Assembly (NCBI GenBank): GCA_903824735.1
Contig: CAIJXO010000028.1
Location: 1 to 7,152 of the forward strand
Direction of reading: 5' to 3'
DNA from: an uncultured bacterium
Lineage (GTDB): Bacteria > Patescibacteriota > Minisyncoccia > Phycocordibacterales > GWA1-40-21
DNA length: 7,152 nt
In this document: positions 1-5,523 of the stretch, one piece after another
Numbering within the stretch: position 1 is the stretch's first letter
Layout: each line of letters starts with the position of its first letter
Program-made: the position numbers and the translations under genes
Notes under the pieces: model-generated
Database searches by the model: none
The model's input: the letters and a program-made list of their open reading frames with translations, nothing else
Told to the model about the DNA's origin: nothing

Positions 1-1
1 C

Positions 2-94
2 TTATATAAAAGACTAGACCCTAAATTATTTGACTCTTTAGATAACGAAGATATCAAAGAAAAAATCTCCACACTAAAAAACAGCCCCTTTTGA
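2..94 (+). CDS. C-terminal end of an unrecognised protein (5' partial)
   Basis: An open frame enters from the left edge and runs 30 codons to a TGA at 92-94. The visible residues are charged and helix-friendly, ending in ISTLKNSPF. I do not recognise the family and there is too little sequence to assign one. Codon choice (gaa, aaa, gat, atc) resembles the neighbouring genes. The frame converges with SBP1 across a 129 bp gap, and its last codons overlap the minus-strand terminator at 74-102, as is common for tightly packed convergent genes. It could be a chance open frame, since 30 codons at a contig edge is weak evidence. Confidence 0.4.
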   Translation, partial: LYKRLDPKLFDSLDNEDIKEKISTLKNSPF

Positions 95-102
95 AGCTGT
101 TT
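74..102 (-). terminator. Rho-independent terminator downstream of SBP1
   Basis: Read on the minus strand, AAACAGC pairs with GCTGTTT. The stem continues inward through T-G, T-G and C-G pairs to an AAAA loop, giving about 10 bp, and a T run (TTTTTT, partly in the stem) follows. On the plus strand the two inner G-U pairs become C/A mismatches and the tail is only TTTCTT, so the element works best for leftward transcription. It sits about 120 nt past the SBP1 stop, with no other minus-strand gene between, so it probably ends the SBP1 transcript. It may also end the plus-strand gene weakly. Confidence 0.7.
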
Positions 103-223
103 CTTAGAAGAAGTCTCCTTAGGTAGTTAGCCGTTTGGATTCATTCTCGTCTGAATATATTAAGTATTACAAATCTAAAAATAAAGTCAAATGTGGATAA
201 ATCGAGGACAGTTATTAATTCCT

Positions 224-1345
224 TTAAATTGGTAACCTGGCGATAGTTTGTGACTTGCCGTCAATTACTTTTTTGACTACAAGGTCGGGTATTCTTATCC
301 CATTCTTGTCGAACTTGATCTCCCCGCTCGCACCCATAGCATTTTCAGCCTTAAGGTTTGCAGTCCACTTGGCACCATCTTTATTGTAAGTGCTTACGTA
401 GGTCATGAAGGTGTCGTAACCGTAATCCGCAAGAAAACCGGGGTCTTCATTTGGATATAGCTTTTTGTAGGCCGCGACAAATTCTTTATTCTCCGCACTC
501 TTAGGGTCGCCCTCGAACATCAAGTTAATTGCCCCGTTAATCTTTGATATGTCTCCACCAAGCTGGGCTTGATAGTAAGAAAGTCCAGTATAAAGCTGTA
601 TATCGTAGACTAGCTGAGTCGAAGAGTTGATAAGTGGCAGTACTTCCTTGGTTAAGACTGCGCCATTCTCTGGTGTCATAAAGAAGACGAGCATCGTCGG
701 CTTAAGTGCGGCGATCTTAGCCGCATCTGTTCTCAATCCATTTTTATCAGAAGAAGCGACTAGAACTGTAACCGGTTTTTTATATTCAGCGACGAAAGCC
801 TTGGCAAATGAGTCCTGAGCGGCGTCGGCCGAGTGAATCACGACAACTTTAGAATCATCGTACCCGGCTTCGGCGATATATTTAGCATACCTGTCCCAAA
901 CATTGTCATTACCCAAGGTCATCTGGAAAACCTTATCATCAGCAACATTGTTTGCCTGGAAAAACTCCATCATCACTGGGTAGTCAGTCTTTTCTACCTG
1001 CGGATATATCGCATCCATAGTCGAAGTGAAAGTATTAATCAGTCCGGCCACATGATCGACCTGAGTTAGCTTCTGATAAGCACTCAAACCTTTCACTGCA
1101 TCGGCAGAATCATCTTCCACCACTATCTCCACTTTGTTTCCGGTTCTCTCGGCGTAAACTGCCTGGGCTGTTTTTATACCCTTGAGCACATTCTCGCCGA
1201 CTCCACCAAAATCTCCAGTAAGAGGAGCAATTACTCCGATCTTCAAACCTACAACATTCGAACGCTTATTGTTATCGACGTAAATTAATCCGATAATCAC
1301 GACCACGACTATGGCGGCGATGATTAGTCCTTTGTTTTTAATCAT
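224..1345 (-). CDS. SBP1: membrane-anchored LivK-like substrate-binding protein
   Basis: This is a 373-residue type I periplasmic-binding-fold protein (Peripla_BP_6 / LivK class), a normal length for the family. Residues 1-5 are a positive n-region and about 7-23 an unbroken hydrophobic helix (LIIAAIVVVVIIGL). No lipobox cysteine follows, so the protein is probably anchored outside the membrane by an uncleaved helix. The domain begins at IGVIAPLTG (36-44), followed by the VEDDSADAVKGLSAYQKL segment (76-93). The typical C-terminal strand GASGEIKFDKNGIRIPDLV lies at 338-356. The loop that reads NAAGGINGR in SBP3 is replaced by YAERTGNKVE. There are no cysteines. It is divergent from Reg1 across 191 bp, and no permease or ATPase is nearby. 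No Shine-Dalgarno precedes the ATG; the leader is AT-only. A TTGACT lies on the minus strand at 1447-1442, but I found no convincing -10 for it. The ligand is unknown. Confidence 0.88.
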   Translation of the reverse strand: MIKNKGLIIAAIVVVVIIGLIYVDNNKRSNVVGLKIGVIAPLTGDFGGVGENVLKGIKTAQAVYAERTGNKVEIVVEDDSADAVKGLSAYQKLTQVDHVAGLINTFTSTMDAIYPQVEKTDYPVMMEFFQANNVADDKVFQMTLGNDNVWDRYAKYIAEAGYDDSKVVVIHSADAAQDSFAKAFVAEYKKPVTVLVASSDKNGLRTDAAKIAALKPTMLVFFMTPENGAVLTKEVLPLINSSTQLVYDIQLYTGLSYYQAQLGGDISKINGAINLMFEGDPKSAENKEFVAAYKKLYPNEDPGFLADYGYDTFMTYVSTYNKDGAKWTANLKAENAMGASGEIKFDKNGIRIPDLVVKKVIDGKSQTIARLPI

Positions 1346-1365
1346 TTATTATTAATTTTAAGTTA

Positions 1366-1377
1366 GTAAATATTTAC
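1366..1377. promoter_or_regulatory. 12 bp perfect palindrome in the SBP1 leader
   Basis: GTAAATATTTAC is a perfect palindrome 21 bp upstream of the SBP1 start codon. It could be a regulator-binding site for SBP1. The sequence is AT-rich, so a chance palindrome is quite possible, and it does not share the TTTGAC arm seen near Reg1 and Reg3. Confidence 0.25.
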
Positions 1378-1500
1378 CTTTTCAAAGAACAATGAACTAG
1401 TAAAAGCATAACAATAAATATCACGACAGTCTTCCGAAATAAGTCAATAGTGCCTATATCCCCTAAAATCCCTAGTAATATGACCATTTTGCCATTTAGA

Positions 1501-1521
1501 TTTGACTATTTTATAGTCAAA
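1501..1521. promoter_or_regulatory. Inverted-repeat operator candidate at the Reg1 promoter
   Basis: TTTGACTAT (1501-1509) and ATAGTCAAA (1513-1521) are perfect 9 bp inverted arms around a TTT spacer. The left arm contains the -35 hexamer of the Reg1 promoter and the right arm fills the -35/-10 spacer, so a bound protein would block RNA polymerase. A partial third copy (AGACTATGA) overlaps the start codon, and AGTCAA recurs at 1442-1447. The placement suggests autorepression by Reg1; this is inference. Confidence 0.55.
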
Positions 1522-1530
1522 TTATATACT
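1502..1530 (+). promoter_or_regulatory. Sigma70-like promoter of Reg1, probably leaderless
   Basis: A -35 TTGACT (1502-1507) and a -10 TATACT (1525-1530) are separated by exactly 17 bp. The expected +1, about 7 nt past the -10, falls on the A of the Reg1 ATG at 1537. The transcript would then have no 5' leader, and indeed no Shine-Dalgarno could fit. Confidence 0.7.
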
Positions 1531-1536
1531 TAGACT

Positions 1537-2361
1537 ATGAACTGGAATAACAAAGCTTTGGAAATATTTAGCCTGACGCGAACAGAAATTGATGTCTTGA
1601 ATGTACTTGATATGACAAAAAATGTTCAGAATATCGCCCAGGAAAGTAAGGTCTCCCGTACCGGGGTTAACCACGTCCTTAAAAGTTTGATTCGCAAAGG
1701 CTTTGTCGAATTTGAATTAGTAAGTAAAAGACGTCGCTATTGCGCTATAAGCCAGGAACAGTTGATAACTAAAATCAAATCCGCTTTAGATCAAGTAGAT
1801 ATCCGGGCGAAAAACAAAAAAGGCGTACGCGTAAAAATCTCTCAGGAAGATGAATTCACTATTCATGTCGGCGCCAAGGAGATAATCCCCGCCTATCGGA
1901 GGATCGCCTCAGAAAACAAGAACGAGCGGGTTAGAGCAATCCAGCATCACAGATCTTGGAATGAGCTAATCAAGAAGATATCGCCCGAACAACTTGTCGA
2001 ATTCAATGAGCAAATCAAGAAGAATCATCTAATTGTCGACGGAATGCTGAATCGTAGTGCTTATAAAGCCTACAAAGAAGAAATCAAGAGCGAGCCCAGA
2101 AAGAACAAATCGGCAATTAAGAGTCTAGAAGGTCGCATGGCCGACTACACTGTTTTTGCCGATGAGTTCTTTAACTATGATGCCGAAATCTGGATTTTCA
2201 AGACTACTACTCTGATAATCAACTGGCATGAAGAAGTAGCTATCGAGATTATCAATGCCAATATGACCTGGTTCCTAAAAGATATGTTTGAATTTGTGAA
2301 AGCTGGCGGTAGCAAACTTGATCACAATCAAGCGATGAAGGAGTTATTTGATCAACACTAA
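1537..2361 (+). CDS. Reg1: TrmB-like winged-helix transcriptional regulator
   Basis: This 274-residue, probably cytoplasmic DNA-binding protein carries an N-terminal winged helix at about 13-71. Residues LTRTEIDVL form the first helix, NIAQESKVSRTGVNHVLKSL (32-51) the helix-turn-helix, and VSKRRRYCAI (62-71) a basic wing. A central segment (about 108-160) includes VGAKEIIPAYRRIA, which lines up with the YEGKEGVKEVFE block of Reg2. The end (FNYDAEIWIF ... EIINANMTWFLKDMFEFV) matches the Reg2 block FSFRDGQIYAV ... ITKFF-like C-terminus in pattern. Its recognition helix (SRTGVNH) differs from Reg2 and Reg3 (RTTVY), which suggests a different operator. It is divergent from SBP1, and its last 18 bp overlap the 3' end of SBP2 on the other strand. 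Known TrmB proteins bind sugars and control transport genes; the ligand here is unknown. The C-terminal assignment is weaker than the DNA-binding one. Confidence 0.82.
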   Translation: MNWNNKALEIFSLTRTEIDVLNVLDMTKNVQNIAQESKVSRTGVNHVLKSLIRKGFVEFELVSKRRRYCAISQEQLITKIKSALDQVDIRAKNKKGVRVKISQEDEFTIHVGAKEIIPAYRRIASENKNERVRAIQHHRSWNELIKKISPEQLVEFNEQIKKNHLIVDGMLNRSAYKAYKEEIKSEPRKNKSAIKSLEGRMADYTVFADEFFNYDAEIWIFKTTTLIINWHEEVAIEIINANMTWFLKDMFEFVKAGGSKLDHNQAMKELFDQH

Positions 2362-3429
2362 TTCCCCATCCTTAACCACCGATAGTGAGATCTCTGAACC
2401 TAAAACTCTGTTAGTAAACTCAGCACCACGATAGGCAGAGTCGGGTAAGTTCTTTTCGTTACCCATGGCTTTAACTACACACTCGGCCGTTTTATCATTG
2501 GCACACTTCACCAATCCCTCACCTAGAAACATCATTGATTGGTAAGAGTTGGCAGCACCTTGTAAGTCTCCGGTGATTATTTCTGGATAAGCAGCCTTAA
2601 TCTTGGCGACAAAGGAATCTTTGATTGGAGTGTCGAAAGAAATGTAGCCGTTTGTGTAATCACCAGCTAATTCTTTTAGTATTTTGTCGGTAAAACAATC
2701 CTGCTCATGACAAAATATCTTGGCGGCTAATCCCATTTGATTCTTCTGCTTTATAAGCGCATAAGCCCCCTCTTCATACATCATCGGAATAATATAATCA
2801 GGATTGAAAACTTTATTCTGGAGCAAAAGAGTTTTGAAATCTGTTCCAGTAACACCGTCAATTACTTTTATATTCTCGCTCGGAAAGTGCTTCTCCAAAC
2901 CACGCAAACAGTAAGGGGCTGAATCGGCAATCGCACTAATGATCAAGATCTTTTTGCTTGGATCGGCGACATAGCGACCAAGAGCATCGCAAGCGACTTC
3001 AAAACTAATAAAAGTCTTCAGTGATAGAGTATTGTCTTCGACAGTCTTCTGATTGTAAGCGCTTGAGACGAAGACCTTGTTGGCAGCTTTAGCGACTGGC
3101 GAAATGGCGCTACTCATACCAGAGAATTCCGAGTAAAGAGCGTCAGCCTTATCTATTGTCAGAAGTTTTTGCGCCGCAGTAACCGCTTTTGCCGCATTAC
3201 TTTGACTGTCCTCGATAGCAATGACGATATCATTGTTTGGATATTTTGCTTTTAGATCGATCTCTGCAAGCTTAATCCCCTTTAACACTGGGTCGCCCCA
3301 ATACGCACCGAAACCGGTTTGAGGAATAACAGCTCCAATGACTAACTTTCCATTACTCGGACGATATGAAAGTACAGCGACTACGATAACCAAGATAACT
3401 ATAGCAGCGATTATTAATTTGTTTTTCAT
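2344..3429 (-). CDS. SBP2: cysteine-rich membrane-anchored LivK-like binding protein
   Basis: This is a 361-residue type I periplasmic-binding-fold protein of the LivK/Peripla_BP_6 class. After MKNK, a hydrophobic helix spans about 5-20 with no lipobox, so an uncleaved anchor is likely. The fold starts at IGAVIPQTG (31-39) and includes VIAIEDSQSNAAKAV (69-83) before AAQKLL. Its anchor (NKLIIAAIVIL) and the missing GGINGR-type loop make it the closest relative of SBP1 in the window. It is the only SBP here with cysteines: six, at 147, 174, 240, 245, 309 and 317, including a CX4C pair (CHEQDC) and a CX7C pair. In an extracytoplasmic protein an even number suggests disulfides. It diverges from Reg2 across 148 bp, and its stop lies inside the end of Reg1. 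No Shine-Dalgarno is visible (GCAAAATT before the ATG). The ligand is unknown. Confidence 0.87.
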   Translation of the reverse strand: MKNKLIIAAIVILVIVVAVLSYRPSNGKLVIGAVIPQTGFGAYWGDPVLKGIKLAEIDLKAKYPNNDIVIAIEDSQSNAAKAVTAAQKLLTIDKADALYSEFSGMSSAISPVAKAANKVFVSSAYNQKTVEDNTLSLKTFISFEVACDALGRYVADPSKKILIISAIADSAPYCLRGLEKHFPSENIKVIDGVTGTDFKTLLLQNKVFNPDYIIPMMYEEGAYALIKQKNQMGLAAKIFCHEQDCFTDKILKELAGDYTNGYISFDTPIKDSFVAKIKAAYPEIITGDLQGAANSYQSMMFLGEGLVKCANDKTAECVVKAMGNEKNLPDSAYRGAEFTNRVLGSEISLSVVKDGELVLIK

Positions 3430-3457
3430 AATTTTGCTTATAACTGATAATGAAAAT

Positions 3458-3486
3458 AGTGTACATTAAAATCCAGTTTTCGTCTG
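3458..3486 (-). promoter_or_regulatory. Weak promoter candidate for SBP2
   Basis: On the minus strand a -10-like TACACT (3463-3458) lies 17 bp from CAGACG (3486-3481), which matches only GAC of the -35 consensus. The poor -35 overlaps one arm of the inverted repeat at 3478-3510, so transcription might depend on an activator bound there. The predicted leader is about 20 nt. Confidence 0.35.
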
Positions 3487-3510
3487 TTTTTGGGTCGATT
3501 TTAGACGAAA
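3478..3510. promoter_or_regulatory. Inverted repeat between SBP2 and Reg2
   Basis: TTTCGTCT (3478-3485) and AGACGAAA (3503-3510) are perfect 8 bp inverted arms with centres 25 bp apart. The left arm overlaps the putative SBP2 -35. The right arm ends 12 bp upstream of the Reg2 -35. This is a plausible Reg2 operator controlling both genes. The arm sequence differs from the TTTGAC arms at Reg1 and Reg3. Confidence 0.45.
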
Positions 3511-3522
3511 TTACAATATACA

Positions 3523-3550
3523 TTGCAAAATAAAGATACTATGCTATACT
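3523..3550 (+). promoter_or_regulatory. Extended -10 promoter of Reg2
   Basis: A -35 TTGCAA (3523-3528) and a -10 TATACT (3545-3550) are separated by 16 bp, with a TGC extended -10 directly before TATACT. The +1 is expected near 3557, giving a leader of about 20 nt without a Shine-Dalgarno. ATACTAT occurs at 3536-3542 and again at 3546-3552, a 10 bp period that straddles the -10 and might bind a regulator on one face of the helix. Confidence 0.6.
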
Positions 3551-3577
3551 ATTGTTGTCCCTTTTTGTGACACTAAT

Positions 3578-4327
3578 ATGAAAGACATCATAGAATCACT
3601 AAATGAATACGGCTTTAGTAGGAACGAATCCCTGCTTTACAGCCACCTTCTGTCGAACCAAGATTCCCCCGCTTATGCCATAGCGCAGAAAGTCGGTATA
3701 CCAAGAACGACCGTTTACAAGACACTCGAGATTCTTAAGAAACAAGGCTTTGTCTCCTCTTGGATTAAAAACGGTGTAAAACATTTCTCGGCGGAGAATC
3801 CGGAGATATTAACTCGTCGTCTAAAAGCAAAGGAGCAATCTGTCACTCAAGCGCTACCAGAGATGATTGATCTCTTTAACTTGCGCACCACTCACCCTTC
3901 TTCAAAAATGTATGAGGGTAAAGAAGGGGTCAAAGAGGTCTTCGAGCAAACCCTATCAATTATAAAAAACAAAAAGATCAAAAGGATACTGGCTTTTTCT
4001 GACAAAAATATTACTGAGCAATTACCAAAGTTTTATCGCAACTGGAAAGATCGTAAAAACGAAGCAAAAGCCTTCACACAATTGATTGTACCAAGTGGCA
4101 CACCGATGACAGATGATTATAAGAGTTACGAATTTAGAGAAACACGCGTCATGCCGGAATCCTTTCCATTTGAGGGTGGCATGGACATCGTCGGTTCATT
4201 TGTAGCTTTCTTTTCGTTTAGGGATGGACAAATCTACGCGGTTACAATAGACTCCCCGATCATCGCTGATATGATGACGAAGTTTTTCACTTATATTTGG
4301 GGGACGTTGGAGAAGAACGGAGAATAA
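3578..4327 (+). CDS. Reg2: TrmB-family transcriptional regulator
   Basis: This 249-residue protein is the clearest TrmB-type regulator in the window. The winged helix covers about 1-75: GFSRNESLLYSHLL (12-25), then the helix-turn-helix AYAIAQKVGIPRTTVYKTLE (32-51), KKQGFV, and a wing running to KHFSAENPE. A helical linker (about 77-100, RRLKAKEQSVTQALPEMIDL) probably mediates dimer contact. The effector-like region starts at MYEGKEGVKEVFE (111-123). It includes ILAFSDKNITEQLPKFYRNW and ends with a strand-helix block FFSFRDGQIYAVTIDSPIIA (211-230) before FFTYIW. It diverges from SBP2, with an inverted repeat in the shared gap. Its stop lies 1 bp from the SBP3 stop on the other strand. By family analogy it would bind a small ligand and control the adjacent SBP gene; neither ligand nor target is proven. 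Confidence 0.88.
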   Translation: MKDIIESLNEYGFSRNESLLYSHLLSNQDSPAYAIAQKVGIPRTTVYKTLEILKKQGFVSSWIKNGVKHFSAENPEILTRRLKAKEQSVTQALPEMIDLFNLRTTHPSSKMYEGKEGVKEVFEQTLSIIKNKKIKRILAFSDKNITEQLPKFYRNWKDRKNEAKAFTQLIVPSGTPMTDDYKSYEFRETRVMPESFPFEGGMDIVGSFVAFFSFRDGQIYAVTIDSPIIADMMTKFFTYIWGTLEKNGE

Positions 4328-4328
4328 A

Positions 4329-5447
4329 TTACTTTTTTATCTCCACAAAATTACCGCCCTCTAGTTTTTCGAGGATCGGTGACTTATTATTCGAGTAGTT
4401 GCTTGTGCTGTAGTCGATGATACCTGTTACCCCCTGGAAGTTTCTTATCTTCTTCAAACCAGCTTCGATTCCCTCTCTTGTGCCGCCACCTATCTCAATT
4501 GCTTTTTTGAGAACATAAACCGCGTCATAAGCTCCGTCTGCTTCGCTTACAGATGGTTGACCGTATTTATTCTGGTATTTTTCTAGATAATCTTTATTAG
4601 CTGACTTTCGAGAGAATATAGTGACTTTATTGTAGAAGTCGGCAGTCAAATCTTTATTTGCGAAAGCAAACTTTTCATTTTGTTGACCAAGAATCATAGC
4701 ATCAATACCGAGACTTTTGTTGCGTACTAGCACCTCCTTAGAATCCCCAGTACTTAATGCGGTAAAGATGATGTCTGGCTTTAAGGCCTTAACAAGAGAA
4801 AGTTCGCGCTGAATATCGTTGTTATCAAATTGAGGGACAACAATCTCTTTGATAATCTTGTTGTTGGTGTTAGCTGCGGCTTTTTCTAGAGCCTTCTGGT
4901 GAGTTATTCCCCATGGACCGCTATAGACAATTGAGACTATTGTTTTGCCCGGATAAGCCCTTAGGTACTCCTCAAATATCGGCTGATACGAAGCGTTTGT
5001 CGGATAAGTAGAGAAAACGTAATCATTACTACCATCCAAAGAATCCGGAGCGACTGACACAAGAACTGTTGGAATTTTGGCTGTGGAGACAACCGGGAGA
5101 GCAGCGTTAGCTAATGAATCCCAGGCTGGACCGATAATAGCCACGACTTGGTCAACAGAATTAAGTTTTTGAACAGCTGAAACAGACCCCTTAGGATTTG
5201 TCTGATCATCTTCGTAAATAACTTGGAGTGTTCTACCGTTAATACCTCCAGCAGCATTAATCTCACTTACCGCCATATAAATGGCGTTCTTTTGTGGCTC
5301 GCCATAAGATGCCCCCACCCCGGTCAGCGGCAATACTGCACCAATCTTTATTGTCTCACCAGAAGCTTTCTGAGAATTTTTTGTAAAACCAAGGACTAAT
5401 AAGATTACGACGACGACAATGATAGACCAGATTAGTTTTTTATTCAT
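4329..5447 (-). CDS. SBP3: canonical LivK-like substrate-binding protein
   Basis: This 372-residue protein is the most typical Peripla_BP_6 / LivK member here. After MNKK a hydrophobic helix runs from about 5 to 20, then a short linker ending KASGET (27-32), and the domain opens with IKIGAVLPLTG (33-43). EINAAGGINGRTLQVIYEDD (62-81) is the family's signature loop and strand. AIIGPAWDSLANAALPVV (103-120) and PTVLVSVAPDSL (126-137) should form the N-domain side of the ligand cleft. No lipobox is present; QKA before SG could be a signal-peptidase site, so cleavage cannot be excluded. It shares the RAS/KASGET linker with SBP4, and both genes keep the same 15 nt stretch there, so they are recent paralogues. 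It lies 76 bp after SBP4 on the same strand and is probably co-transcribed with it. No transporter subunit accompanies it. Confidence 0.92.
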   Translation of the reverse strand: MNKKLIWSIIVVVVILLVLGFTKNSQKASGETIKIGAVLPLTGVGASYGEPQKNAIYMAVSEINAAGGINGRTLQVIYEDDQTNPKGSVSAVQKLNSVDQVVAIIGPAWDSLANAALPVVSTAKIPTVLVSVAPDSLDGSNDYVFSTYPTNASYQPIFEEYLRAYPGKTIVSIVYSGPWGITHQKALEKAAANTNNKIIKEIVVPQFDNNDIQRELSLVKALKPDIIFTALSTGDSKEVLVRNKSLGIDAMILGQQNEKFAFANKDLTADFYNKVTIFSRKSANKDYLEKYQNKYGQPSVSEADGAYDAVYVLKKAIEIGGGTREGIEAGLKKIRNFQGVTGIIDYSTSNYSNNKSPILEKLEGGNFVEIKK

Positions 5448-5523
5448 ATGAGAAGTCTATCACAACCTACTCCTCCATTTCAAATAGGCAAAAGCTCTAC
5501 TTCTACTTCATCACACTAAGGGA
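5448..5523 (-). promoter_or_regulatory. SBP4-SBP3 spacer with a distant Shine-Dalgarno-like GGAGGAG
   Basis: This 76 bp spacer shows no terminator and no good promoter, which supports co-transcription. On the minus strand GGAGGAG (5476-5470) lies 22 nt before the SBP3 ATG, too far for normal Shine-Dalgarno pairing. An in-frame upstream start is ruled out by a TAG between them. ATGGAGGAGTAG forms a four-codon reading frame across the GGAGG. Ribosome loading at a distance is possible but unproven. Confidence 0.3.

Noticed and set aside
92..130. UGA read as a sense codon (code 25 of Gracilibacteria/SR1) extending the first frame past 94
   Set aside because: None of the complete genes contains an in-frame TGA, which would be expected if UGA were used for glycine. 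The standard reading is sufficient.
627..1069. Two short plus-strand frames opposite SBP1
   Set aside because: Both are antisense to SBP1, show no recognisable domain and have no promoter or ribosome site.
1419..1447. TTGACT (minus strand 1447-1442) as the SBP1 -35
   Set aside because: At 17 bp spacing the -10 would be GTGATA. The best alternative, GATATT, needs 19 bp. The SBP1 promoter is left unassigned.
2737..3784. Short frames antisense to SBP2 (2737-2922) and Reg2 (3599-3784)
   Set aside because: They are about 60 codons each inside strong genes, with no family features.
4319..4344. Hairpin GGAGAATAAA / TTTATCTCC across the convergent Reg2 and SBP3 stops, as a bidirectional terminator
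   Set aside because: The stem is AU-rich with a bulge, and neither strand has a T run after it. It may slow polymerase but I cannot support calling it a terminator.
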